Source of the DNA: Solen grandis
Lineage: Eukaryota > Mollusca > Bivalvia > Adapedonta > Solenidae
DNA: 64,000 nucleotides
Direction of reading: 5' to 3'
Assembly (NCBI GenBank): GCA_021229015.1
Contig: CM037789.1
Coordinates: 29,005,988-29,069,987, forward strand
Within the stretch, counting starts at the first letter, position 1. Each line of letters starts with the position of its first letter. This document shows, piece by piece, positions 32,680 to 44,569 of the stretch. A program made the translations under genes and the position numbers. A model generated the notes under the pieces. The model made no database searches and was not told the origin of the DNA. It saw nothing but the letters and a program-made list of their open reading frames with translations.

Positions 32680-35280
32680 ACCCTTTTTTAAAAAAAAAAA
32701 ATTTTTATTTTTATTTCTTTTGGGCATAATAATTACATCACAAAAACGGCAATTAACATTGATTTCAAAACATTAGCCTCAAAATTTTAATTATCTTGAT
32801 TTTAATTTGCGCTGGAGGGACGAATCACAAGGGGTGTAAAAATTTACTGCACGATACTGATTTTTTGCATCCCCTTGTGTGTTCGACACTTGCCGAGATA
32901 AACACTTAGTTTTAGTGAAGAGAAATACGTCGGATATGAAAATGTCGAAAGACAAAATGTGTGATAAAAGGGATTAAAGAAAAAAAGTGGGAAACTTTCA
33001 AAGTATGTTAATATAAAATATCCAGACTCACGATGTCGACATAACGAGTCTCACCTTTTTTGTTAATTTTTTTCGGGTATGGCGACCCCGGGCTAGTTGG
33101 GGAATAAGACATCTCGAACAAACGCCGACTAGGGCTGCCCTGAAATCCAAGCTTTTCAGGAAATGGAAAAGGTGTTGAGAAAATCATTGAGATTATAAAT
33201 CATTAAAATAACATTCTCTAAGTTTAAAAAAAAACAATTGAAAGATTTTGAAAATTTTGAATTGGGGAATAAAATTTTTTTTGATAAAATTTAGATCTTA
33301 TGTTTTTGACGATAAAAATTCATTACAAATTTGGGTGTGCATAATTTAATAAAGTTACATCAAATTTTCTTGTTTACGCATTTTCAAAACTTTCAAATGC
33401 TATGACCCCTAACCTACTGGGCCGTTTTTCACCGAAATTGATTTGCTAAATACCCTAAAAAAATGAATTTTGTTGGGGTGTAAAACGAACAAACTCTGGA
33501 AGCCCAAGACATCCAATCTCCATGAGCATTTTGGCCAAGTGAGCTAAAAGAAAGTTCAATGGGTTTAAGGTAATCAATCCATCATTTAATAAAATCAGGG
33601 TCCCCAAAATATTTAAAAAATTTTCATTGCTGATCAAGTGTCTACTGGTTTGAAGAAAAAGCTTTTGCTCTATAAATTTTTGCATTTACTATAAATTTCC
33701 CACGATCGCTTGATTGTCCTGATCACAATTAAGTGAGGATGGCAAACCTTTAACTTGACCGAGGTTTCTTTGGGAAAATTTTCATATCCAAAAGAAAGCC
33801 ACCTCTCTCTCTCAAATTGCAAGAGCTATATGTCGCCTTTTTTTATTTTGACTTAAGTCCATTATTTGGGGGGCCCCTTTGAGCAAAAGGGCGTATTAAT
33901 ACATTTACCAAAGTTAAAATAACTTAGTTTCATTTCGTATTACGCCCTAAAAGTAAAGCGCCATTTTTACCTTTGCCAAAAGGTCATACATGTATACAAA
34001 AGAAGGAATTACTTTTATACAAACTTTTTTAGAGAGCTAAACATGCAGAAAAAGGGACGGGGCTTTTTATTAAAATTCATGAATGAAAAAACGGGAATTT
34101 ATCTTTAACAGCAACAACTATTTTTACACTAAGCTGTCGTCTTACGGGATTGAATAAAGGGGAAAAATAAAATTTCCTTACTTTTTCTTGATATATCCCC
34201 GCCCAATACCTTATTTTTACCAACGCATACAACCCTAATTTCTCGACACCCTGCCTTCCCCATTGTAGCCCATCGACATATTTTCTGTCTTTTTTTTTCA
34301 TACAAATTTTTAAAAAACATTCAAAACATGCAAAACGATGGTATTTGTGAAGAATACTGGGAAAATATAAAATCAACGTGTAACATTACTGTTTAGGGGC
34401 TATTCAAAAAAAACTAAGTTTTCTCAAAAAAGCATTTTTTGCTAAAGTTTTTTTTTAAAATGTAAAATTTACAGAAAAAAGTGTAAAATTTTTAAAATTA
34501 AAATGTCGAAATTTAAAAAACAATAAGTTCAGTGTGGCACAATCGCTTCCCTAGTATAGGGATACAAAACATTTTTTTTTTAAATTTTTCATCGTGATCG
34601 TTCGGGGGTTTACTCCCTTAAATAAATAAAATATATATATAAATTAAAAATATATATAAAAATATATCACAAAACTTTAAGGCAATGGGGCTTTGCCTTT
34701 GGGGGATATAAATAATTTTGCTTGAATCATTTTTTTTCATTTGCCTAACGCCTATACCTTGGGGAATGTTATTTATTTACCAATAAAAACACACATCCGT
34801 GTTTTATAGGTCTACCTACAATCTTTTTCGCACACGCTGCAAACTAGCTTCGATTTGAATCCAGCAAAACTTTAAATTTAAAAATTTTAAAATACCTACA
34901 AAATAAATAAATAAAATGGGAAAAGGAAAAAAAATACATAAAAAAGTAATTTATAAGGGTATTATCTTCAATGAACAAACATTAAAGAAGTATTACTTTT
35001 TTATTTTTTTCCTCTATTTAAAAACAACAAAAACAACAACAACTTATTGGGGTTTTACATTTTTTGATTTAAATTTCATTGATTAAACATTCTTGGGATT
35101 TGTTATTTCAAATGTACTTTTTTTTAAAATTTTAAAAAAATACTTGTGTAAATCTTAAAAAAATTGTAAGAGAGAGAGAAAAGAAGAACAATATGCTTTT
35201 TGAAATTAATAAAAGTGTCAAGATTTCTTTAAAGACTACAAACAAACAAACATACAAAAAAAAGACATACCCGGGAAAAT
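32680..35280. other. Probable low-accuracy consensus after the gap
   Basis: Runs of A, T, C and G and frequent frame-breaking homopolymers make this similar to 17.2-19.8 kb. A recognisable but corrupted dispersed repeat lies at 33,545-33,790. AT-only stretches occur at about 34,630-34,675. The 99-codon ORF at 34,077-34,376 and the 76-codon ORF at 33,455 have no motif. Confidence 0.5.
33545..33790 (+). repeat. Dispersed repeat, second copy (first at 7.26 kb)
   Basis: TTTAAGGTAATC, CCATCATTTAATAAAATC, CTATAAATTTTTGCATTTACTATAAATTTCCCAC, GCTTGATTG, TGATCACAATTAAG and GATGG keep the same order and spacing as at 7,280-7,480. The strand is the same as the first copy. Confidence 0.55.
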
Positions 35281-35885
35281 CATTTAAAGAACCGTCGGGG
35301 TTTTAAAATTTTATCTAGATATTCAGGCGCAATTGTTAATACACAGAATAATGCGAACGCGCCTGACTGATTCGGATTAAAGCAGTCACATGCAGTGATT
35401 TTTCCGACAGCAGATGCTCTATCTAGGGGGGCTCGGAAAAGCAGGGGGAGACATCCGGGGAGGGAAAAAGGGGCACCTAATGGGATTTCAACTACAGAGC
35501 ACAAAATTAATCCGAATCACACAATTTCATCGAAATATAGTCTAGAAAATTGTATGATCAAGCCATCTGGGGGACTCCCCCTCCCCCCGGTGAATACATT
35601 ATTGTGTATTGTTTATTCTGACGTCTGGTCAGGAAAATATCTTTCATAACAAAACAAAATGGCTGCCGATTTTTTCTTTTCAATGTCGACGATGACGGAC
35701 TCTATATTGACGTCGCTAAGGTGTCGTTAACACTCCTGCTGAAATGACTGTGCTAAATATTGATATTGAACACTCACAAATTCTACAAGCTAGGATCTGA
35801 CTGAGAAAGAAATATCCAGAGGACAAACGTCAACGGGTCGTCGTCAGATCCTTATGTAGCGTAGCGTATATAAAGGAAGACTTTC
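35281..35885. other. Short region without recognised gene
   Basis: A GC-richer patch (35,420-35,600) has C and G runs. At 35,659 an ATGGCTGCC start opens a 23-codon frame, which is discussed as a finding. Nothing firm. Confidence 0.35.
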
Positions 35886-35887
35886 AA

Positions 35888-36125
35888 GGAGCCTCCGTGT
35901 CGCTAACTTTTAATACTCACTCAGTCCCTCACCGCGTGGGTTCTAATCCCGCAGGGTCATTCAGATTTTCATGTGAGGAAGCCTTCCAGCTGGCTTGCGG
36001 TGGGTCGTGGTTCTACCCGGATGCTTCCGTGCATTGGGGTCTTCCTCCATCTGTAATTAGCTTGACGTCGCTATATGACTGAAATACTGTCGAAGCGACG
36101 GTAAACTCAAACAGTCAAGTCAGAT
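35888..36125 (+). mobile_element. MetaSINE-like SINE, second copy
   Basis: Same modules as at 6,300: a CCTCCGTG head with a ~15-base deletion over the A box, CTCACCGCGTGGGTTCTAAT (B box with one change), GTGAGGAAGCCTTCCAGCTG, GCTTGCGGTGGGTCG, CTACCCGGATGCTTCCGTGC, GACGTCGCTATATGACTGAA, GTCGAAGCGACGGTAAACTC and a CAGTCAAGTCAG tail. The A-box deletion means this copy is probably no longer transcribed from its own promoter. No clear target duplication was found. Confidence 0.82.
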
Positions 36126-36765
36126 TTCCCCCTCTCAAACTTTGTTTGCGGTGGTATAATAACGGGTTAAAATGAATAGTACTTAATGTCAGTTGTTACA
36201 ATTGCAAAATTGAATACATTCTATGTGTTAAAAATCAAGTCGCAGATCTGTTATCTAGGGTATCTGCACACAAAAGTCTAGACAACATGACAACATATTT
36301 TCTGATCAAGAAATGTTTGATTTAGGGATTGAGCAATAACAATTAAGATTTGAATCTGAAGGAAATTGTTGATAAGCCAAATAAACTTGACACACAGATT
36401 TTGCAAAGCCTGAAAGCATTTTTAACATTAGATATTGGAACTGAACAAGGGTGGGCCCTGATTTGTCAAGGTTTTATTAACAAGGTGCAAATGAATTTAA
36501 TATTTGAGCAATTTGACTTCGATTTGGAAGAAAGTCTGTTTATGACTTTGAAATGGGAGAAAGTCCGTTTATGACTTTAATTGTTATCAAAGGTCTTTAC
36601 GACTTTGTGTATGTTTTAAGAATTATTTGATTTTGTTTCATTCATTTAAGTTGTATTGATTTACAAGAGTAGTGAATGAATTGTTATGTTGTAAATAGGA
36701 CTGATATTTGATTATGGATTTAGATGTTATGGATTATGTTTAGATAAAACTCACGTAGTCTTATA
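36126..36765. other. No gene supported
   Basis: A 74-codon ORF (36,350-36,574) is acidic and contains a tandem half-repeat (GGAAGAAAGTCTGTTTATGAC and GGAGAAAGTCCGTTTATGAC, about 36,526-36,574). It has no recognised motif. It could be chance or a decayed exon. Confidence 0.3.
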
Positions 36766-36766
36766 T

Positions 36767-37064
36767 TGATGTTTGTTTGTTTGTTTGTTGAGCTTAACGT
36801 CCCACCGACAGTATTTCAGTCATTTAGAGACTATGTATATTTCATTGTGTTTAATTCTACATGCATAATTATCACACACACACACACACACACATTAGTT
36901 TTCGCCCATTTTGCATTTTTGAGAACACTGGACCTGGCCAACCAGTCCTGGAACTACCCTTATGTGCTAAGGGCCAAACAAGGGAATGTACCAGTACTAT
37001 TTTTTACTACTTTGATTTGTCGCGGGCGAGAAATCGAATCCACAATCTCCCGATTCCGGGGCGT
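36767..37064 (-). mobile_element. tRNA-derived SINE with (CAAA)n tail, head truncated
   Basis: On the minus strand CCCCGGAATCGGGAGATTG and GTGGATTCGATTTC give the B-box half of a tRNA-like head. The A-box half that reads CCGAGTGGTTAGAGCGTCC in sister copies is missing. The body contains AAGGGTAGTTCCAGGACTGG and a (GT)n microsatellite (CA on the plus strand, about 36,873-36,893). The tail is ATGACTGAAATACTGTCGG, GGGACGTTAAGCTCAA and (CAAA)n. The tail matches that of the MetaSINE-like copies although the body differs. Sister copies are at 39.1 and 44.6 kb. Confidence 0.75.
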
Positions 37065-37204
37065 TTTTTAATGTAATGATGTCCCATTTATTTCGTATAT
37101 TATAATAAATTTAATAAACGAATATCGAGTATTCAAGCTGTGCAAATGAACCCGGTTTGCGCACATAAGGTCTTAAAGGCATCTCAAAACCCTTATATAA
37201 GTGA

Positions 37205-37222
37205 CCCCCCCCCCCCCCCCCC
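37205..37222. repeat. Poly-C tract, 18 nt
   Basis: Uninterrupted C run in AAGTGA-C(18)-AGCATG context. Confidence 0.85.
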
Positions 37223-38075
37223 AGCATGTGTGGGCATCTGTTTTCTGATAAGCCAGGCTGCCACAGTCTGTCACGATGTGTCTGTCACACAGGTATTGTT
37301 CAAGATCCAAGTGTATGTATGCTATATTTGGGGGTTGAACATAGTCATTCACAGTTTGTAAAGGAAATAGTTTGAATATACAAATTACGCAATCCTAAAT
37401 ACCAGAAATTATTCTATCAGTTCTTTTTTATATTCTTTTTTATTTATTAAATATAAATCTTTATTTGTTTTCTTTCTTACTTTGTTGGTTGATTTTGTTA
37501 TTTCTTATACATTTTGTTATTTCTTTCTTTCATTCCTTTTAGTTCTAATATATATTTAATTTATATTTTATTTTGATTTGTAAAATTTATCATAAAAAGC
37601 GACATTAAGTTTGGAAATAAATTATGTATTACTAAATACTTTCATTCTCTCAATTCTTCCCTCAACTCCTGTTTATGACAGAAAATCAACACTGATTTTT
37701 GTTTGTTATGTCATAATAATATAAATGAAGGAAAAAAAAAACAACACTCATGATTTCCATAAACTATTTATTAATTCATTTAATATAAAAAGCACTTACA
37801 ATGTTAGTAACGTTTCTTTACATTTCTTAGATAAGGATAAACATAGGAGTCACTTCCATTTACTCATGTAACTCACACCCTCTTACAAAAGCAATTTAAA
37901 AGTCATTCATTGTCAGAATAATGTCTTTCAACTCATTTAAGTCATTTTGAATACTAAAACTTGTATCTCTCAAATCAAATATTTAACTAGAAATAAATAC
38001 ATAATCATGTAGTACAAATTGAAACCTAGTATAAATGCAATAAAGAATTGAAGGATTTACATCTTAATTTTTGGG
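37223..38075. other. AT-rich, no gene seen
   Basis: T-rich low-complexity DNA (37,420-37,600). No ORF or recognised repeat. Confidence 0.35.
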
Positions 38076-38079
38076 ACAC

Positions 38080-38410
38080 TATTTTTGTCGATTTCGTGTG
38101 GTTTTTCCACGAATATTAATCCCCATGAAAACTATCTCTTTATAATAATCTCGGGTCAGCTAATACGATAAATGTAATAATTCCTTAAGTAATAATGCAA
38201 TGAAAAATAATGTAACGATAATTAATGTTAAGTGTTTTAGTAACAAGCGTTTTTGGACTGAAGTTGTGTGGTTTTTTCCAAGGAAGAGCTTAATCCAAAC
38301 TTATCATTAATCGGCTTTCTAGAACTAGATACTACGAAAAATGTACCCATTAATTCCTTAGGATATAATCAAGAAAAATAATGTCAACGAAAGTAATGAT
38401 TTCACAGTAA
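38080..38410 (+). repeat. Two diverged ~180-bp tandem units
   Basis: TTTTGTCGATTTCGTGTGG and TTTTTCCACGAATATTAATC at about 38,084, and CTGAAGTTGTGTGG with TTTTTTCCAAGGAAGAGC at about 38,257, both lead into AAACTATC/AACTTATC. Each is then followed by CAGCTAATACGATAAATGTA-like and ATTCCTTA-GTATAAT-like words. Family not recognised. Confidence 0.5.
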
Positions 38411-39044
38411 GTTAACTTACATAAATCAAAGCGCTGAAGGCACTAAGTGTGTGTGTCTCAAATGAAGAGAACTTGACGAGCTGTGATATGCAAGGTAACT
38501 TGATTTTTGCCAGATACCAAACTTATATTCAATTAATGAACGTCGTTGTTTTAGATTTGTTTCCTTTCGATAGATATGATATTTGATAAAAATCGAATAA
38601 TCTGAAGGCTATAGACAGTGGAGAATGTGCTAATTGTTAACAGTCCATTGAAACAAATGGTGCGTTCATCTTTAATTTCTTGTAATGACCGGAAAGTTAA
38701 AGCGTTTTTTTTGTTTTTTTTTGGTTTTTTTTTGGTCAATTTCTTGAAATTTGACCCCAGTTCATTAAATTTACTTTGATTAAAGAAATGCGATAATACT
38801 GTTCTCTCAGCGCTATCAGTGATAAGACAGAAAATTATTAAGTTGAAAGGATAAAAGTACTCCAAAATGTATCCGATGGCAAAATTGTGTGCTACCAAAG
38901 ACAGAGTTGCAAGCAACCCTGCTCAAAAATCTTAAAATCAGAGCTACGGAAATGTAAGTGGTAATATTTAAATATAAATATTAGTTTACATATATACCGG
39001 TATATATTTATCTTTCCATTGGTGTATTAAGTTATATTTCAATA

Positions 39045-39272
39045 TTCGAGATTGTTTCTTTGTTTGACATCACGCTGACAGATTTTCAGTCTATTTGAGA
39101 CAGATACCGGTATAGCAACTACTCCTGGAACTACCATAATATACTGAACACCAAACATGAGAGCCATACAAATTTATATTTACGATTTTGGGTATAACGC
39201 GACCGGGGATCGAGTCCACGGTCCCCAATTCCGGGGCGGATGCTCTAATCACTCGGTCACTGGAACCGGTAA
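39045..39272 (-). mobile_element. tRNA-derived SINE with (CAAA)n tail
   Basis: The minus strand shows the whole head: CCGAGTGATTAGAGCATCCG (A box), CCCCGGAATTGGGGACCG and GTGGACTCGATCCCCGG (B box). Then come CCCAAAATCG and GTAGTTCCAGGAGTAG, and a decayed tail GACTGAAAATCTGTCAGCG, GATGTCAAACAAAGAAACA. This is the same family as 36.8 and 44.6 kb. Confidence 0.75.
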
Positions 39273-39344
39273 ATTGCAAACTTCATGTTCATATAACTAC
39301 ATTGGGATTTTCATCATTTTATAACCGAAGCGAAAAGGTGAGCT

Positions 39345-39415
39345 TCCACCGGTATTCGAACCACATACCTCCCAATATGAACGGGTTAATGTAACACAAT
39401 TGAGCCATGAAGGCT
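39345..39415 (-). repeat. tRNA-like head of another SINE
   Basis: On the minus strand CATGGCTCAATTGTGTTA (A-box-like) and TATGTGGTTCGAATACCGG (B-box-like) have tRNA spacing. The acceptor does not pair and the following sequence is not CCA, so it is a SINE head, not a tRNA gene. Confidence 0.5.
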
Positions 39416-40360
39416 CTGTCATCAAACCAGTCAGTGAAACCGCTTACCATAAGCAGGTTGAATCATATCTCCGAGCTCGATGTACTGCCAAGAAGCAGTG
39501 AGCGATTCAACAATCATGGCAATCCTTGATTGAATTTCATAAAGCATGATATCATTATAAGGTGTGTTCCCACTTTGCCCACTTTATATATTTTTGTAGT
39601 AAAAACTGAGTGGGCAAACTGGGAATTGGTGAAGCAGGTAAAAAGGTGAGAATCAGATAGTTGTCATGGTAAAAAGTTCCTTGAGCATTTTGTCTTCTGA
39701 GATATAAAATGTATATGAAAAAGGGTATCAAATATGAATAAGATTGATAATTTACATATGTTTTAAGATCTTAAACTAGTTTGAATTATTTTGTTCTTTG
39801 AGATATAAAATGTATATGAAAAATGGTATCAAATATTTATCCATTAATCATTTCTAATTAATTATAGTGACCACTTATTAATTATTCAAACCAAAGACTC
39901 AAGTGAAATCACTTAATAAGATTATACGAAATTTAAAAAAGTGTTACAAACATATCATGCTGCGTGTAATTGTTTTATTAAATCATAAGATCTTTAATTA
40001 GTTTATTGACCTCTTCTGATGTATGAAACATAGTAATTTAACCAATAATCACTTCTAATGAATAAGGTATTTGACAATCCAATTAACACCCGAAATCACT
40101 TTAATCTTTAAATATAGGTACAAACCAAGGACTTAGAGAAAAAAAAATATTTGAAGATTAAAATAAACGTGATATGTGCAGCGTTTTAATTTTTTTTAAC
40201 AGTAATTATCAATTAGCACTTTGCATTTACTCCATAACATCAGATATGGCGGGTTTTGGGTTTAGGTGATGTATAAAAAGAATTGAAATATCAAAATCCA
40301 AATAAATATTGTCATCATGCCAATGCGTTAGTATCTGTAAAATTCATAGAAAATAGACGG

Positions 40361-41704
40361 GTGGAAGAACTTTGATCCACAACCAGTTTATGTTCAGGCT
40401 GAAGCAGCAAAAGACTGACAGTCGTATTGGTACTGCACTCAAGCATCTTGTCCTGCCAGAATCAATACATTGCATGGACAAGTGACAAAGATCGTCGGCG
40501 AACACAACCATGAACAAGATGTAGCTGGTACAGATTCTGCCATCGTCCTCGCTGATCTCCGAAAATATCCGTGAATCTGTCAAGCCAATCCCAACTATAT
40601 TTGATGAACACTAGCATCTCTTAGGTCAAAAGAGTGGAATGAAAGGAAACATGCAATGGTTGAAAAACTACCAACATTCTATGAAGCCAAGACATCACTA
40701 TATAGACAGCGCTCAAACTGCATCCGAAAATACCCAAGTCGCTTGCTGAAGTCAGTCTCGAGGGAGAGTGGACCACTACTTCAGCTGGGAACGTTTCCTG
40801 CTTGCAGACGATGGCACCGACGAGCGGATTCTAATCTTTGCTACCGACTCTAACCTCAAGAACTCTCAGAAGGCGGAAGGTGGTACATGGATGGAACTTT
40901 CTATGCCAGCCCAAGGAACTTCTTCCAGCTCTACACAATTCACTGCATTGTTAATGGGTGTATGGTGCCATTAGTTTATGGACTACTGCCAAACAAGACA
41001 CAGGCTACATACTCTAGGTTCTTTCGTCTGTTGACAGTGAATGCCGCTGCCCACAACATCAACCTTCAACCTACTGAAGTGATGATGGATTTTGAGGTTG
41101 CTCCAAGGAATGCCATTTCAAGCCTATTTCCGGATGTCCGTGTAAAGTGTTGTTTCTTCCACTTCACACAGGCTGTGTGGAGGAAAGTGCAGTCCTTGGG
41201 TCTAGCATCTAAGTACCGATATGACGACAGTTTCAGAAATATGGTGCGTCGAGCTGCCGTCCTGCCACTTATCCCACCAGCTGCCATAGAAGATGTGTGG
41301 TTCGGGGCCCTTTGGGAGGAACATGATGATGCCAGCGACTCTGTTGAAAAGTTCAAAGACTACGTAACGGTAACCTGGGTGGAAGGAGACCAACGTCACT
41401 GAACCACTTCGCATCTGACGGACCTAGGACAACAAACCATCTCGAAGGATGGCACATAAGCTTAATCGCCAGATTAACAACCCCCATCCCAACATCTACA
41501 TGTTCTTGTTTCTAATTGTCAAGAACAGGCAGCAAATGAGATCAAACTGTTCAGAGAACAGCTGGTGGGAAAATCAGACCGAAGAAACTTGCCTACCGAA
41601 AAATCGACCAGAGATTGCAGCGCCTGAAGTTGAGGCTTGTAGAAGGAGAACTTAACATTAATGAATACGCAGATGCAGCAGCCTTCCTTATCAAATTACA
41701 GTGA
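40361..41704 (+). pseudogene. Broken FLYWCH zinc-finger MULE transposase
   Basis: Remnant of the transposase that cut and joined the enclosing element. In order: a FLYWCH-type zinc finger (WYCTQASCPARIN at 40,428, then GEHNHE, giving the C..C..H..H ligands), stopped by TGA at 40,572. A linker contains MVEKLPTFYEAKTSLYRQR (40,656). Then FLLADDGTDERILIFATDSN lies in the next frame, and the MULE catalytic domain opens at 40,887 with MDGTFYASPRNFFQLYTIHC. That domain continues with LLPNKTQATY, MMDFEVAPRNAI (DFE acid) and CCFFHFTQAVWRKVQSLGL to a stop at 41,401. Downstream are frame-shifted NHLEGWH and a C-terminal ELNINEYADAAAFLIKLQ ending at about 41,704. At least four frameshifts and one stop mean it is not functional. 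Identification rests on well-known family motifs. Confidence 0.9.
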
Positions 41705-41950
41705 GGTGCTATAAGTTTGTGAATGTGATTGTGTAACTGTCCTCGACTTCAGCAATATCTGACAAAACAATAATATATGATGTTAATTTATGCTATATGT
41801 GCTTGTTATCAAAGTATATGAATTAATAAAAATGACTATACAATGCAAGTGTGAATTTATTTTTTAAAACCTTTTTGCTTCATTTTCTATTAATCTCTTC
41901 TATCTCTGTCAGACTTATACTCATTCTCAATTTTCTACCTAATACAACCA

Positions 41951-41973
41951 GAGAGAGAGAGAGAGAGAGAGAA
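41951..41973. repeat. (AG)n microsatellite
   Basis: About eleven AG units inside the right part of the MULE, downstream of the dead transposase. Confidence 0.95.
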
Positions 41974-42606
41974 TGGTAAGGGCGAGAACTAAAATTCGAA
42001 ATAATTATCCATGATAAGTCATCTTAATAAACTTTTGAATTTAAAATTTGAATATAAACATTTTAAAATTTAAATTTAAACACATGGTATCAATATATAT
42101 GACATATGATACTTTTATCACCTAATTTACTAAGTTATACATACATTCATACAATACATGCATATAGATACCTACTACATCACACCAGATATAAATGCTG
42201 ATGTATTATTTACCATAACACCGTCACACTTCATTGCATACAGGTATCTGCCTGTCAAAAAATTCAAGTGGGCAAAGTGGGACTAGTGAAATTGGGAAAG
42301 TGGGCAAAGCGGGAACAAACTCATTATAACCAATGCAAGGCAACGAAAACAGAATGCTAATGTCACTACACATAAGGCACATGCATTCAGCGATATTAAA
42401 AAGCGCACAGGATACCACCAAACAAAATGACATTGTCATCAAACATAATGGCATAGTCACCAATTATGATGTAATGTATGCTTAAATACCATTCCATAAT
42501 GTTTTGCTCATTATTTACGGGTAGAGAAAGATTAGTAAAAGCACTGACCATGCAGCCTGAGCTTGAAGGATACTTTTCATGAAAAAGGCAAACAAGTTTG
42601 TTGCAT

Positions 42607-42800
42607 TTAAATTCCAATGACAGTATTTCAGTCATTTGGAAAGTATGTCTCCTTGAGTCAGATATAGTGCTACAATTGCAATATTATTTTCAGACATGCG
42701 GCAGGATTCCATACCCAGTCACATTATTTAACAGTCTTGTAACTACCCTGTATATATTATATATGATGATAGTGCCCAGTAGGGAGCTATTATTTTTAAC
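42607..42800 (-). mobile_element. Partial SINE of the (CAAA)-tail family
   Basis: Minus-strand ATGACTGAAATACTGTCATT is the family tail, and upstream of it CAGTCACATT...GGTAGTTACAAG matches the body of the 44.6 kb copy. The tRNA head is missing or unrecognisable. Confidence 0.5.
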
Positions 42801-44195
42801 CGATTCTGTTGCAGTCAGGTTGAATTTTTACTATATTTATTTACAAAATTCATAATCTTTATTTGCACCAAACATTTGTAAAGAGAGAGAGAAGCAAGCA
42901 AGAGAGAAATGTATATTTCATTGTGTGTTATATCACACACACACACACACCACGCACTATTGCATAAGCCAACCTGGTCATACGAATGTCTTTGGTAAAT
43001 AAAAAAATGGTCGGTTGCAGTAACTAGATGCAATTGCAAACATGGATTTTCTTCTACAATTACGGTTATTAGGATTTTTGTTGTGTATAATCTATAAGTG
43101 TCTTGAAAATAGAAGGAACTTGTGATTGAAACCTTTTTATAGCTGATCAGGTTTGAAACTGTTCATTCTTGCGAAAACACTAATGCATTTGCAGTATGCA
43201 AATCGAGTTATTATTTTGTATTCATGTTGTTGTTATTGAAAGCAATTGATATACATGATTATGATTGCACATACAAGGTCAACAGATAGCTAATTTACTT
43301 TTAACCTTGTGTCAAAACAAAAAGAAAATTAAATATATTTCTTTAAATATTTAATATATTTCTTTTTGCCCTTGGCGATGGAGGAGTGTGACTTTATGAG
43401 TTATGTCACGTGAGTTTATATTGTTTTTAAATTACTTGATTACCTAAACCTTAATCATTAAAACTTATCTGTTCATTGATCCAGGAAGTGTTTTACTAAG
43501 CATGAGAGCAAGAAATGGTCATCTCTGGACATCTCCCTATTTGAGTAAATAGATAGCTATCTTGAGCATATAAATTTAGATCTAGCCAATGGTTAGAATT
43601 TTCTCCTGAAATGGACTATCGAATCACAGGTCAGACATTGACGGACCAGGTGTGAACAATTAGTTGAAAGAGTGCAGTTTTTGGAAGCCGAAGAAGTTAG
43701 TCGGAACTAAGGCTTGAACCTGTTAGATGCAGACCACTCTTGGGTCTTGCTTTACAGTGGGCAGTATAAGCCTTGATATTAGAAAATGCTATTGTGTAAA
43801 GACTTGTAAACCACTTGAGATACGATCGCGTGCCAGAGTTATGGAATAAAATTGATACAGTAAAAATGAGATTTGTTTCTACATCATTACTCGACATTTT
43901 CCACTGATTATATTTTATTATTATTATTTTTTTAATTCTCATTATTTTGAGTATAATGTTAAACGATACCCAAAATTTAAGATTCCTGCATTAACAACAT
44001 TAAAAGTATACTTGCCAAATATGGAGGGTCCAAAAAGTCATATTTTAGTGTTATTGTGCAAATTTGGCTAAAATTTCAGTTTTATTTTTAAAAAAAACGT
44101 GGTGTGGTATACATCTTTTACATTTTCAGAAAGCCTTTATGTCAGAGGATTGAATCTGAAAAAAACAAAGAAAGTTTGCTGAATTTCTTTTTATT
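42800..44195. other. No gene supported
   Basis: Contains GA-rich and (CA)n microsatellite (about 42,932-42,950). A short direct repeat TTAAATATATTTCTTT / TTTAATATATTTCTTT lies at 43,330-43,366. No coding evidence; the 74-85 codon ORFs have no motif. Confidence 0.4.
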
Positions 44196-44199
44196 CGAG

Positions 44200-44254
<55 letters not shown>
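44200..44254. repeat. Poly-A followed by (AT)n microsatellite
   Basis: About 18 A then about 18 AT units. ORFs crossing it are artefacts (poly-Lys then Tyr-Ile repeats, or the reverse strand). Confidence 0.95.
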
Positions 44255-44257
<3 letters not shown>

Positions 44258-44569
44258 ACTTCATAGCGATTGAGTTGTTTTTGTATACGGTATATTTTGG
44301 TCCAGGCACATTGACTATTTTTGCTTGTAGTGTAGTTTCCATGCATGTTTGATACTTTTTTCAACTGTAACTTAAAACACATCATAAGTTACTAATTATG
44401 ATGAAACATTATGAAAGTTTTATGTTATTTAAGTATTTAGAATGCAATTTTTCCAAGTTTTGTCTCAAATTTTCTCAATTATAATTGGCACCAAAAAAAA
44501 TTCTTAAAATTGAATCAGGAAGGTGCACAACTTCACATAATGGTGTACATTACTGTTTAGTTGAATATC

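Larger units (their letters stand above)
39561..42320 (+). mobile_element. MULE DNA transposon, complete ends, 9-bp target duplication
   Basis: The ends are inverted: GGTGTGTTCCCACTTTGCCC on the left (39,561-39,585 with CACTTT) and its complement on the right (42,297-42,320; one mismatch plus a small offset). A second inner pair uses GTGGGCAAACTGGG/GTGGGCAAAGTGGG. The element is flanked by a perfect 9-bp direct repeat TCATTATAA at 39,552-39,560 and 42,321-42,329, and 8-11 bp duplications are typical of Mutator-like elements. The interior holds a broken FLYWCH/MULE transposase on the plus strand. Tandem ~100-bp AT-rich units (GAGATATAAAATGTATATGA, about 39,700 and 39,802) lie in the left non-coding part. 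Intact ends with a dead gene suggest it moved while a partner was active, then decayed. Confidence 0.9.

Noticed and set aside
38551..38916. 121-codon minus-strand ORF
   Set aside because: Contains a Lys-rich run produced by a poly-T tract and has no recognisable domain.
43020..43045. Helitron-like end at AACTAGATGCAATTGCAAAC
   Set aside because: The palindrome has no loop (TGCAATTGCA) and no element body could be recognised.
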